64,000 nucleotides of DNA from Pseudacidovorax sp. (GTDB lineage: Bacteria > Pseudomonadota > Gammaproteobacteria > Burkholderiales > Burkholderiaceae_C). The stretch lies in NCBI RefSeq assembly GCF_017991995.1, contig NZ_JAGOPN010000002.1, forward strand, positions 248,001 to 312,000, read 5' to 3'. A program made the translations under genes and the position numbers. The notes beneath the pieces were generated by a model. It did not search any database. It had not been told where the DNA came from and saw only the letters and a program-made list of their open reading frames with translations. This document shows positions 40,361 through 49,263 of the stretch, one piece after another (within the stretch, counting starts at the first letter, position 1; each line of letters starts with the position of its first letter).

Positions 40361-41368
40361 ATGGATGACTTCAGCCCCTCCGACCTCAAGGCGATCCTGC
40401 ACTCCAAGCGGGCCAACCTGTATTACCTGGAGCATTGCCGGGTCCTGGTGAACGGTGGCCGCGTCGAGTATGTGACCGAAGAGGGCAAGCGCCAGCTCTA
40501 CTGGAACATCCCGATCGCCAACACCACGACGCTCCTGCTGGGGACGGGTACGTCCATCACGCAGGCCGCGATGCGCGAGCTGGCGAAGGCGGGGGTGCTG
40601 GTGGGCTTCTGCGGAGGCGGCGGCACGCCCTTGTTCAGTGCCAACGAGGTCGACGTGGAGGTCGCGTGGCTCACGCCGCAGAGCGAGTACCGGCCCACCG
40701 AGTACCTGCAGCATTGGGTGCGCTTCTGGTTCGACGACGCGCTGCGGCTTGCCGCCGCCAAGGCTTTCCAGCGCGCACGGCTCCAACGAATCCATGCGCA
40801 GTGGCTCAAGAGCAGGCTGTTGAAGGACGCCGGGTTTGCCATCGAGGCCCCCGTGCTGGAGGCTGCGCTGAACGCCGCGCTGCGCGGCATCGACGCCGCG
40901 CCGGACAACGTGCATCTGCTGACCGAAGAGGCGCGCCTCAGCAAGCACCTGTTCAAGCTGGCCGCGCAGGCCACGCGCTACGGTGAGTTCACCCGCGCCA
41001 AGCGCGGCGAAAGCACCGATGCGGCCAACCGCTTTCTCGACCACGGCAACTACCTCGCCTACGGCCTTGGCGCGACGGCCACCTGGGTGCTGGGTCTGCC
41101 GCATGGGCTGGCCGTTCTTCATGGCAAGACGCGCCGCGGCGGGCTGGTGTTCGACGTGGCCGACCTGGTCAAGGACGCCACCATCCTGCCCCTGGCCTTC
41201 ATTGCAGCGGTGCGTGGCGATGGGGAGCAGGACTTTCGCCGTGCCTGCATCGAGAGCCTGACGCGCAGCGAGGCGCTGGACTTCATGATCGACACCGTCA
41301 AGGCCGTCGCCGAGCGGACGGGCCGACTCGCGCAGGCGCGCCCTGCCGACGAAGGCAGCGCGGCATGA
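40361..41368 (+). CDS. cas1: CRISPR-associated endonuclease Cas1, type I-F
   Basis: Integrase that, with Cas2-3, inserts new spacers into the array. It has 335 residues from MDDFSPSDLKAILHSKRANLYY, the typical I-F Cas1 opening. The active-site regions are the Glu in EEARLSKHLFKLAA, the His in the FLDHGNYLAYG segment and the Asp-rich VFDVADLVKDATILPLAF. A longer in-frame N-terminus exists but is Pro-rich and unlike Cas1. It is the first gene of the cas operon; its stop overlaps the cas2-3 start (ATGA). Confidence 0.95.
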   Translation: MDDFSPSDLKAILHSKRANLYYLEHCRVLVNGGRVEYVTEEGKRQLYWNIPIANTTTLLLGTGTSITQAAMRELAKAGVLVGFCGGGGTPLFSANEVDVEVAWLTPQSEYRPTEYLQHWVRFWFDDALRLAAAKAFQRARLQRIHAQWLKSRLLKDAGFAIEAPVLEAALNAALRGIDAAPDNVHLLTEEARLSKHLFKLAAQATRYGEFTRAKRGESTDAANRFLDHGNYLAYGLGATATWVLGLPHGLAVLHGKTRRGGLVFDVADLVKDATILPLAFIAAVRGDGEQDFRRACIESLTRSEALDFMIDTVKAVAERTGRLAQARPADEGSAA

Positions 41369-44300
41369 ACGTGCTGCTGATCGCGCAGTGCGACAAGCGC
41401 GCGCTGACCGAAACCCGCCGCATCCTCGACCAGTTTGCCGAGCGCCGCGGCGACCGCACCTGGCAGACGCCCATCACGCAGGAGGGGCTGGACACCCTGC
41501 GCCGCCTGCTGCGCAAGACGGCCCGCAAGAACACCGCAGTGGCCTGCCACTGGATCCGCGGCCTGGACCACAGCGAACTGCTCTGGATCGTCGGTGACCG
41601 TGGCCGCTTCAACGCGGAGGGCGCGGTGCCGACCAACACCACCGCGCGCAACGTGCTGCGCCTGCGCGACGAGAACGCCTGGCACCACCTGCCCCTGATG
41701 ACTGCCCTGTCGGCCCTGGCCGCGCTGATGCACGATCTGGGCAAGGCCACGCAGGCCTTTCAGGCGCGGCTGCGCAATCCGGGCCTTCGCGAGCGTAACC
41801 ACTACCGCCATGAGTGGGTGTCGGTGCGGTTGTTCCAGGCCTTCGTGGGGCACGACGATGACGCGGGCTGGCTGCAGCGGCTTGCCGCTTGCGCCGACGC
41901 AGAGACGGATGCGGGCGCCTTCGAGGCGCAGTGGCTGGACCATCAGGCCGGCCGGCTGTTGCGCGATGAGCTGGACGTGCCCGCCGCAGCCAACAACCTG
42001 CCTTTCGCCGCGCTGGCCCACGCACCGCTGGCCCAGGCGGTCGCTTGGCTTGTGTTCACTCACCACCGCCTGCCCTGCATGCCCGTCAAAGCGTCCGACG
42101 GGGATGAGGGCGAGGATGGCGTCGATGGGCTCGCTGCCCGCTGGCGCCGGTTCGGCGCGCGTCCCACCTTCCTTAACGCCAGCGAGCTCGACGGGGTGCT
42201 CGCCCGCATCTGCGCCGATTGGAACGAGCCGCGAGAGCTTGCTGACGATGCAACCAAACAAAGCCATTGGCGCTTTCCGCACGGTCTGCCGGTTGCCACA
42301 AAGGCCTGGCGCACGCAGGCGGCCCGCTATGCGCGCAAGCTGCTCGCGCTGTCGGTCGGTGCGTTGAACGCGCCGGTGCTGCATGACCCCTTCGCCATGC
42401 ACGTCTCGCGCCTGTGCCTCATGCTGGCCGACCACCATTACTCCAGCATCAGCGACGAGGCCCGGCGGCGGCCGTATCGCAGTACGGGCTACCCGCTGTA
42501 CGCCAACACGCTGGGTGGGTCCCGGCCGACCGACGGCCGGGCTGCCGCGCCTGAAGCCCGCAAGGGTCCCGTGTTCAATCAGACGCTGGACGAACACCTG
42601 CTGGGTGTACAGGCCCATGCCACGCTGATCGCCCGCGCCCTGCCCAGCCTGGCCGACAACCTGCCCGCACTCAAGAACCACAAGCTGCTGCGAAAGCGCA
42701 ATGCCGATCCGCGCTTTGCCTGGCAGGACAAGGCCACGGATCTGGCGCTCGGCGTGCGCCAGCGGGCAGCCCAGCAGGGTGCCTTCATCGTCAACATGGC
42801 GTCCACCGGCAGCGGCAAGACGCTGGGCAACGCCCGCGTGATGAATGCGCTGGCAGACCCGGGCACCGGCATGCGCTGCGCGTTCGCCATCGGCCTGCGC
42901 ACCCTCACGCTGCAGACGGGGCGCAGCTTCCAGAAAGATCTGGGCCTGAGCGAGGAACAACTGGCCATCCAGGTGGGAGGTGCTGCGAGCCGCGCCCTGT
43001 TCGAATACCGGGAGCAGCAGGCCGAAGCCACCGGCTCGGCATCGAGCCAGGAGCTGCTGGACGAAACCGGCATCGTGCTCTACGAGGGCAACGATCAGCA
43101 TCCCCTGCTGCAGCGCCTGACCGACGACGCCAAGGCTCGCGCGCTGATCGCCGCGCCGGTGCTGGTGTGCACCGTCGACCACCTCACCCCGGCCACCGAA
43201 AGCCTGCGCGGCGGGCGGCAGATTGCGCCCATGCTGCGCCTGCTCACGGGCGACCTGGTGCTGGACGAGCCCGACGACTTCGACATGGCCGACCTGCCCG
43301 CGCTCACCCGGCTGGTGCACTGGGCGGGCCTGCTGGGCAGCCGCGTGTTGCTGTCGTCCGCCACCTTGCCACCGGCGCTGGTGGAGGGCCTGTTCATGGC
43401 CTACCGCGCCGGGCGTGCGGTGTACCAGCGCCATCGCAGCGAGCGTCCTGCCGAGCCCGTCAACCCGTGCTGTCTGTGGATCGACGAGTTCAATCAGGCT
43501 GCGCAGGACTGCGCCGATGGCGCGGCCTTTCGCCAGGCCCACAACCAGTACACGGCCAGACGCGTGACCAAGCTGAAGGAGGCACAGGTGCGGCGCCTGG
43601 CGCGCATCGCTGCCTTGCCCGATACCTGGCCCGGCCTGACCGAACCCGAGCGCCGCGAGGACTTCGCCCGTCTGGTGCTCGCGCAGGCCTGGCAGCTGCA
43701 CCAGCAACCCGGCAACCACAGCCTCGACGCGGCCAGTGGCAAGCGCATCAGCCTGGGCCTGATCCGCATGGCCAACATCGCCCCGCTGTACGACGTGGCG
43801 TTGGCCATGTATGCGCTGGGCGCGCCCAGCTCTGGCGTGCGCATCCACCTGTGCGTGTACCACTCGCAGTTTCCTTTGCTGCTGCGCTCGGCCATCGAGC
43901 AGCAACTCGACACCCTGCTCGACCGCCGGGGCGGGCAGGGTGGTGCCGATCCGGCGCTGCAGCGTCCGGCGTTGCGCGCCCTCATCGACGCGCACCCCGA
44001 GCCCGATCACCTCTTCGTCGTGCTGGGCAGCCCGGTGACAGAAGTCGGGCGCGACCATGACTACGACTGGGCCGTAGTCGATCCCTCGTCCATGCGCTCG
44101 CTGATCCAGCTTGCCGGGCGCGTGCGGCGGCATCGGTCAGGCGCGGTGGGCGGTGCCAACATGGCTGTGCTCGGCAGCAACCTGCGGCACTATGAAAGGC
44201 CCGCTCAACCGGCCTATTGCAAGCCCGGCTTCGAAGCTGCGCATGCACCCTTCCAGCTCAAGACGCACGACCTGCATGACCTGCTGGGCCGGGAGCGTGC

Positions 44301-44877
44301 GGATACCGCGCCCTGGCGAGTCGACGCGCAGCCGCGCATCGTTCTGCCACCCGGCAAGCTGTACCCGGCGCGCCGCCTGATCGATCTGGAGCATGCGCGC
44401 ATGCACGACTGCCTGCTGCCCAGACAGCAGGGCAGCGCCACGTCCACCCATGCGGCGTACCTGCACTGGCATGAATCGGAGCCGGAAGCACCCCGTGCCC
44501 TGTGGCTCACCGGCCTGCTGCCGCAGTTCCAGCGCTTCCGCTACGACCCCCAGCGCCGTGACGACGTGGTGCTGTTGCCGGATGAAGAAGAGGAGGCGCT
44601 GCGGCTGCACCGCGTGCAGGACGGCGACGGCCGCGGCGACACGCTCTATGTGCCAGTGCACGAGAGCCTGTGCCACCTGGTGCCGCCATCACGGCTGGCG
44701 TCGGCCAGCGTGTCGCCATGGCCGCGCGTGGACCTGATGGATGAACTGGCTGCCCTGGCGCAGGCGCAGGGACTGTCACTGCAGCGGTGCGCGCAACGCT
44801 ACGCGACGGCCAGCCTGCCGCGCGCCCGCGACGGCTGGCTGTTTCATGAGGCGCTGGGCTTCGCGGTGAAGCGATGA
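41365..44877 (+). CDS. cas3: Cas2-Cas3 fusion, type I-F nuclease-helicase
   Basis: In type I-F, Cas2 is fused to Cas3, combining adaptation with target degradation. It has 1170 residues. The Cas2 domain begins MNVLLIAQCDKRALTETRRIL. The HD nuclease has HD at 123-124 (AALMHDLGKATQ) with histidines in HYRHEWVS. The helicase P-loop ASTGSGKT lies at about 480 and the DEAD-box variant reads DEPD at about 632. Helicase motif VI region IQLAGRVRRHRSG is present. No frameshift or missing core motif is seen, so interference looks intact. Confidence 0.95.
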   Translation: MNVLLIAQCDKRALTETRRILDQFAERRGDRTWQTPITQEGLDTLRRLLRKTARKNTAVACHWIRGLDHSELLWIVGDRGRFNAEGAVPTNTTARNVLRLRDENAWHHLPLMTALSALAALMHDLGKATQAFQARLRNPGLRERNHYRHEWVSVRLFQAFVGHDDDAGWLQRLAACADAETDAGAFEAQWLDHQAGRLLRDELDVPAAANNLPFAALAHAPLAQAVAWLVFTHHRLPCMPVKASDGDEGEDGVDGLAARWRRFGARPTFLNASELDGVLARICADWNEPRELADDATKQSHWRFPHGLPVATKAWRTQAARYARKLLALSVGALNAPVLHDPFAMHVSRLCLMLADHHYSSISDEARRRPYRSTGYPLYANTLGGSRPTDGRAAAPEARKGPVFNQTLDEHLLGVQAHATLIARALPSLADNLPALKNHKLLRKRNADPRFAWQDKATDLALGVRQRAAQQGAFIVNMASTGSGKTLGNARVMNALADPGTGMRCAFAIGLRTLTLQTGRSFQKDLGLSEEQLAIQVGGAASRALFEYREQQAEATGSASSQELLDETGIVLYEGNDQHPLLQRLTDDAKARALIAAPVLVCTVDHLTPATESLRGGRQIAPMLRLLTGDLVLDEPDDFDMADLPALTRLVHWAGLLGSRVLLSSATLPPALVEGLFMAYRAGRAVYQRHRSERPAEPVNPCCLWIDEFNQAAQDCADGAAFRQAHNQYTARRVTKLKEAQVRRLARIAALPDTWPGLTEPERREDFARLVLAQAWQLHQQPGNHSLDAASGKRISLGLIRMANIAPLYDVALAMYALGAPSSGVRIHLCVYHSQFPLLLRSAIEQQLDTLLDRRGGQGGADPALQRPALRALIDAHPEPDHLFVVLGSPVTEVGRDHDYDWAVVDPSSMRSLIQLAGRVRRHRSGAVGGANMAVLGSNLRHYERPAQPAYCKPGFEAAHAPFQLKTHDLHDLLGRERADTAPWRVDAQPRIVLPPGKLYPARRLIDLEHARMHDCLLPRQQGSATSTHAAYLHWHESEPEAPRALWLTGLLPQFQRFRYDPQRRDDVVLLPDEEEEALRLHRVQDGDGRGDTLYVPVHESLCHLVPPSRLASASVSPWPRVDLMDELAALAQAQGLSLQRCAQRYATASLPRARDGWLFHEALGFAVKR

Positions 44878-44991
44878 GGAACTCAGGCCGGGTTCGACTG
44901 AAGGGGTGTGACGGCCATCACCGCCGTCTGGACGGCTTCGTCCAGTTCGGCAATGTGCGTAGATGACTAACTTCATGAGGAGAAGCTTCGT

Positions 44992-46365
44992 ATGTGGAAG
45001 GACCGAATCGGCGCGTTCATTTCCGAGCGCCTGAGTGCCAAGCTGGACAAGCTGGCCGACGACGATCCAAGGAGGGCCGAGGTGCTCGCGCAGCATGAGC
45101 CGACTGTCTGGCTTGCCGACGCGGCACGGCGCGTCGCGCAGATCCAGGCCGTCACCCACTCCCTCAAGCCCATCCACCCCGACGCGCGGGGCACTAACCT
45201 CTACGTGGAGCCGTCGGCTTTGCCCAGCCTGGCGGAACTGGGCAGCCACGCGCTGGGCCAGCAGTTCGTCGGCGACGTGGTCGGCAACGCTGCGGCGCTG
45301 GATGTCTATAAGCTGCTCAAGCTGGAAGTGAACGGGCGCAGCCTGCTCGCCGCACTGCTCGCACAGGACGCTGAAGCCATGGCTGCGCTGCACGCAGACC
45401 CGGCGCAAGCCCAGGCTCTGCGCGATGCCTTCGTGTCGCTTACCCAGCCGCGCGCCGAAGGCCCAAGCAGCCACACGCTGGCTAAGCAGCTGTACTGGCT
45501 GACGGGCAGCGACGCCTGCGCCGAAGCCGACTACACCCTGCTGGCTCCCCTGTACGCCACCTCGCTGGCCCATGCGGTGCACGCCCAGGTGCAGGAAGAC
45601 CGCTTTGGCGACGCCAACAAGGCGGCCCGTCAGGCCCGGCGAGAGCAAAAGGCGCACGACGGCGTCTTTCACGACTATCCCGGACTGGCCGTGCAGAACA
45701 TGGGCGGCACCAAGCCGCAGAACATCAGCCAGCTCAACAGCGAACGGCGGGGCATGAACTACCTGCTCTCGTCCCTGCCCCCGCGGTGGGAGGCCAGCGC
45801 TGTGCGCATGCCCGTCCACGCGGAATCGGTGTTCGACCGGCTCTTCATCGCCCGGCCGGAAGTGCGCCGCACCCTGCGGGCGCTGCGGCAGTTCCTGGAA
45901 TCCGAGCCCGAAGCCAACCTGGCCACTCGCCAACGCCGCGAAGCCCTGCTGGACACGCTGCTGGACGAACTGGTCGCACTGGCCGCGGAGCTTCAGCAAC
46001 TGCTCCCGCCGGGATGGACCTGCGACGACGAGCGCTTCGCAAAGCTGGACTACGAGCAAAAGCTCTGGCTGGACCCCTTGCGGGCGGAGCGCCCCGAAGA
46101 AGCGCAGTTCGCCCGGGACTGGCTCTGGATGGACTGGCCGTCCGCCATCGGCAAATCCTTCGCGACCTGGCTCAACGATCAACTCCGCGGCAAGCTGCCC
46201 GTGGGCGACGCCGAAGCGCGCGAGTGGAAGAAGGAACTGCTCACCGACGGAGACGGCTTCAAGCAGCAGTTGCGCGAGCTGCGTGACAAGCTGGATGCGC
46301 CGCACTACATCCCCATCCGCAAGACGCACGAAGAGCTGATGGCACTGCGGGAGCAAAACCCATGA
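44992..46365 (+). CDS. csy1: Cascade large subunit Csy1 (Cas8f)
   Basis: Type I-F surveillance complex subunit that, with Csy2, holds the crRNA 5' handle and recognises the PAM. The 457-residue size is normal. The MWKDRIGAFISERL start and the conserved segment PQNISQLNSERRGMNYLLSSLPP place it in the Csy1 family. A ribosome binding site AGGAGA at 44978-44983 fixes the start. A 114-bp gap separates it from cas3; no gene or repeat-like sequence is seen there. Its stop overlaps csy2 (ATGA). Confidence 0.93.
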   Translation: MWKDRIGAFISERLSAKLDKLADDDPRRAEVLAQHEPTVWLADAARRVAQIQAVTHSLKPIHPDARGTNLYVEPSALPSLAELGSHALGQQFVGDVVGNAAALDVYKLLKLEVNGRSLLAALLAQDAEAMAALHADPAQAQALRDAFVSLTQPRAEGPSSHTLAKQLYWLTGSDACAEADYTLLAPLYATSLAHAVHAQVQEDRFGDANKAARQARREQKAHDGVFHDYPGLAVQNMGGTKPQNISQLNSERRGMNYLLSSLPPRWEASAVRMPVHAESVFDRLFIARPEVRRTLRALRQFLESEPEANLATRQRREALLDTLLDELVALAAELQQLLPPGWTCDDERFAKLDYEQKLWLDPLRAERPEEAQFARDWLWMDWPSAIGKSFATWLNDQLRGKLPVGDAEAREWKKELLTDGDGFKQQLRELRDKLDAPHYIPIRKTHEELMALREQNP

Positions 46366-47465
46366 GCCTCCCCCCACCCCAAGCCATCCTCGTTCTTCCC
46401 CACCTGCGCATCCAGAACGCCAACGCCATCGCCAGTCCGCTGACGCACGGCTTTCCCTCCATCACCGCCTTCACCGGCCTGATGTGGGCGCTGGAGCGCA
46501 AGCTGGCGCAAGCCGGTGTTCCGCTGCGCCTGCACGACGTGGGCGTGGTCTGCCATGCCCATCAGGAGCAGGTCACGCAGGGTTATGTGCGCAGCTTCAA
46601 CCTCACGCGGAACCCGGTGGACAAGGACGGCAGCACGGCCGCCATCGTGGAAGAAGGCCGCATGCACCTGCAGCTCACGCTGGTGCTGTCTGTCTCGCAG
46701 AAGGCTGCGCCCGGCGTGCCCCACGCCCTTGTCCAGGGCAACGACGCGCAACTGGCCGAGTGGGCGCGCGTGGCCGGCGACACACTGGCCGGCATGCGGG
46801 TGGCGGGCGGCAGTGTGCTGCCCTCGCGGCCCGTGCCCGGCAAGCGCGTGCGGCCGTGGATGGCCCTCGTTCCCGAAGATCCAGAACAAGCCGAAAAGGC
46901 CTTCCGCGAGTGGCGCCGGCAATGGTTGCCCGGCTTTGCCCTGGTGGGGCGCGACGATCTGCTGGCCGAGCGCCTGGAGCATCTGCGTGCCACGCAGCCC
47001 GACGCCGGCTTGCTCGACGCCTGGCTTCACGCCGCCCGGTTCAACCATGAGCCCTTGCCGGCCGCAGACGGCACGCCAGTGCCCGACGGCAAGGTGCGAT
47101 GGGGCGATCCGCAGCGCAAGAAAGGCAGCGGCTGGGTGGTTCCGATCCCCGTCGGCTACGCCGCACTCACGTCGCAGGTCCACGCTGCTGGCACCGTGCG
47201 CCATGCGCGGGACGTGGCCGTGCCTCTGCGCTTCGTGGAGTCGGTCTATGCGCTGGGCGAATGGATCGGCCCCCACCGGCTGACCCACCTGAAACAACTG
47301 CTGTGGCATGCCGAGGCCGACGAGGCCTTGGGGCTGTACCGCTGCCGAAGCGGTTACCAGTCCACGCCGTCGCAAGGCCCATCGGCGCAGACCGACGGCA
47401 GCGACGGCCCTCCGGACGGCACCCCACCCGAGTGGGACGACGCCGAAGCCTACGACTACACCTGA
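46362..47465 (+). CDS. csy2: Cascade subunit Csy2 (Cas5f)
   Basis: RAMP-fold partner of Csy1 at the 5' end of the I-F crRNA. The 367-residue protein has the family opening ILVLPHLRIQNANAIASPLTHGFPSITAFTGLMWAL and a C-terminal RFVESVYALGEWIGPHRL segment. The start overlaps the csy1 stop by 4 bp. The tail after about residue 325 is low-complexity and likely unstructured. Confidence 0.93.
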   Translation: MSLPPPQAILVLPHLRIQNANAIASPLTHGFPSITAFTGLMWALERKLAQAGVPLRLHDVGVVCHAHQEQVTQGYVRSFNLTRNPVDKDGSTAAIVEEGRMHLQLTLVLSVSQKAAPGVPHALVQGNDAQLAEWARVAGDTLAGMRVAGGSVLPSRPVPGKRVRPWMALVPEDPEQAEKAFREWRRQWLPGFALVGRDDLLAERLEHLRATQPDAGLLDAWLHAARFNHEPLPAADGTPVPDGKVRWGDPQRKKGSGWVVPIPVGYAALTSQVHAAGTVRHARDVAVPLRFVESVYALGEWIGPHRLTHLKQLLWHAEADEALGLYRCRSGYQSTPSQGPSAQTDGSDGPPDGTPPEWDDAEAYDYT

Positions 47466-47521
47466 GCGGGCAGCCCCGCATTCGCGTTCAACACCCGATG
47501 AACTTCTGAAGGATCGACACC

Positions 47522-48544
47522 ATGACCGACAAACTCACCACCGCTTCCGTCCTGGCCTTCGAGCGCAAGCTGGACCCCTCCGACGCCGTGTTCCACGCCG
47601 GCCGCTGGGAAGACCGCGCCGGGTCGCATGCCTGGCCGGCCGTCACCATCCAGCCCAAGTCCGTGCGCGGCACCATCAGCAACCGCCTCAAGACCAAGGA
47701 TCAGGACCCGGCCAAGCTCGACGCCGCCATCGAGAACCCCAACCTGCAGACCGTGGACGTGGCCGCGCTGCCGCCCGAGGCGGATACCTTGAAGGTGCAG
47801 TTCACGCTGCGTGTGCTCGGTGGCGCGGGCTCCCCGTCGGTCTGCAACAGTGCGGCATATCAGGCCAAGCTGCGTGCCACGGTGCAGGGCTATGTCCAGC
47901 AACAGGGATTCGGCGAACTGGCCCGGCGCTATGCGGCCAATCTGGCCAATGGCCGCTTCCTGTGGCGCAACCGCGTCGGGGCCGAACAGGTGGACGTGAT
48001 CGTGGAGCAGATGCAGGACGGCCAAGCGGCAAAGACATGGTCTTTCAATGCGCTGGCGCTCAGCATGCGAGCCCTCGGCACAGGCGACGGTGCAAGCGGG
48101 CTCGACGAACTCGCGCAGGTCATCGCGTCCGGCCTGGCGGGTTCGGCCCATGTCCTGCTGCGGGTGACCGCCTATGTGCGCCAGGGCGAGGGGCAGGAGG
48201 TGTTCCCCTCGCAGGAGCTGATCCTGGACAAGGGCAGTGCCGGCAAGAGCAAGACGCTCTATCGCGTCAGCGGCGTCGCCGCCATCCACTCGCAAAAGAT
48301 CGGCAACGCCATCCGCACCATCGACACCTGGTACGAAGGCGCCGACGAACTGGGTCCCATCGCGATAGAGCCCTACGGCTCCGTCACCACCCAGGGCAAG
48401 GCCTATCGCCAGCCCAAGCAGAAGCTGGACTTCTACACGCTGCTGGACAACTGGCTGCTGAAGGACCAGGTGCCGCCGGTGGAGCAGCAGCACTTCGTCA
48501 TGGCCGTGCTCGTCCGTGGCGGCGTGTTCGGCGATGCGAGCTGA
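47522..48544 (+). CDS. csy3: Cascade backbone subunit Csy3 (Cas7f)
   Basis: Forms the six-copy backbone along the crRNA spacer in the type I-F complex. The 340 residues include [20 protein letters not shown] at the start, the [22 protein letters not shown] region and the glycine-rich [12 protein letters not shown] loop. It starts 56 bp after csy2; csy4 follows 13 bp after its stop. No disruption is seen. Confidence 0.94.
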   Translation: MTDKLTTASVLAFERKLDPSDAVFHAGRWEDRAGSHAWPAVTIQPKSVRGTISNRLKTKDQDPAKLDAAIENPNLQTVDVAALPPEADTLKVQFTLRVLGGAGSPSVCNSAAYQAKLRATVQGYVQQQGFGELARRYAANLANGRFLWRNRVGAEQVDVIVEQMQDGQAAKTWSFNALALSMRALGTGDGASGLDELAQVIASGLAGSAHVLLRVTAYVRQGEGQEVFPSQELILDKGSAGKSKTLYRVSGVAAIHSQKIGNAIRTIDTWYEGADELGPIAIEPYGSVTTQGKAYRQPKQKLDFYTLLDNWLLKDQVPPVEQQHFVMAVLVRGGVFGDAS

Positions 48545-48557
48545 CGCGCGAGGCGCC

Positions 48558-49133
48558 ATGACCACGCACTACATCGACATCGCCCTGCGGCCCGATCCGG
48601 AGTTCAGCCAGGCGCACCTTATGGGTGCTCTTGTGGCGAAGCTCCACCGGGCATTGGTGCGAGTGAAGGCCAGCGACATCGGCGTGAGCTACCCGCAGCA
48701 CGTGAGCCAGCCTGCAGGCCGCCGCACGTTGGGCGACGTGCTGCGCCTGCACGCCACGCCCGAAGCATTGGAGCGCCTAATGGCGCAAGACTGGCTCACC
48801 GGCATGCGCGATCACATTCTCTGCACCGAATTGCGGCCGGCCCCCGCCGATGCCCCGCATCGAACGGTGCGGCGGCGCCAGTTCAAGACCAACGTCGACC
48901 GGCTGCGCCGCCGCCGCATGCAGCGCCATGGCGAGACGGCGGAGCAGGCCGCAGCGGCCATCCCCGACAGTGTGGAACGCCGGCCCGACCTGCCCTTTGT
49001 GCAACTGCGCAGCAGCACCACCGGCCAGCCGTTCTGCCTGTGCATCGAGCACGGCCCGCCGCAGGAGGAGCCCGTGCCCGGCGCTTTCAATGCCTACGGC
49101 TTGAGTCACGGCGCCACGGTGCCGTGGTTCTGA
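48558..49133 (+). CDS. csy4: crRNA-processing endonuclease Csy4 (Cas6f)
   Basis: Cuts the precursor crRNA at the base of the repeat hairpin and stays bound to it. The 191-residue protein closely follows Pseudomonas Csy4: HYIDIALRPDPEFSQAHLM at the start, the general base His30 in KLHRAL, an Arg-rich helix RRRRMQRHGE, the active-site Ser (about 152) in QLRSSTTGQPF, and the ending YGLSHGATVPWF. The start is chosen for its MTTHYIDI match; the frame is open 42 bp further upstream. It is the last cas gene, with the CRISPR leader directly downstream. Confidence 0.95.
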   Translation: MTTHYIDIALRPDPEFSQAHLMGALVAKLHRALVRVKASDIGVSYPQHVSQPAGRRTLGDVLRLHATPEALERLMAQDWLTGMRDHILCTELRPAPADAPHRTVRRRQFKTNVDRLRRRRMQRHGETAEQAAAAIPDSVERRPDLPFVQLRSSTTGQPFCLCIEHGPPQEEPVPGAFNAYGLSHGATVPWF

Positions 49134-49167
49134 CCCTTTTTTCCGGGGTGCCATCCGGCGCCTGACG

Positions 49168-49180
49168 GATCAAGCACTTA
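49168..49180 (+). promoter_or_regulatory. Distal IHF-site match in the CRISPR leader
   Basis: GATCAAGCACTTA fits the IHF consensus WATCAANNNNTTR at all but the first position. It lies 84 bp before the first repeat. Confidence 0.5.
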
Positions 49181-49234
49181 GGGAGCACCCCCGCGCGAGG
49201 GGTGTTCGTGCTTGGAGGGCAAAAGTTCGTTAAC

Positions 49235-49247
49235 AATCAAGTGCTTG
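49235..49247 (+). promoter_or_regulatory. Proximal IHF-site match in the CRISPR leader
   Basis: AATCAAGTGCTTG fits the IHF consensus WATCAANNNNTTR fully. It ends 16 bp before the first repeat, a position suited to bending leader DNA for Cas1-Cas2-3 integration, as known for type I-F and I-E. Confidence 0.6.
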
Positions 49248-49263
49248 CGGACCTTTGGGGCTA

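Larger units (their letters stand above)
49134..49263 (+). promoter_or_regulatory. CRISPR leader
   Basis: The 130 bp between the csy4 stop and the first repeat. It lies on the leader side because the repeats end in an 8-nt 5'-handle-type sequence (CTCAGAAA) when read left to right and the far end of the array is decayed. It contains two IHF-site matches and an inverted repeat with GCACCCCC / GAGGGGTG near 49183-49205. No clear -35/-10 pair was found. Confidence 0.75.

Noticed and set aside
44878-44991. Gap between cas2-3 and csy1, examined for a CRISPR-repeat-like pseudo-repeat (as in CreTA-type RNA toxin-antitoxins)
   Set aside because: Only GGTTCGACTG has slight likeness to the repeat start; no stem or handle follows. 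The gaps at 40210-40360 and 47466-47521 also lack one.
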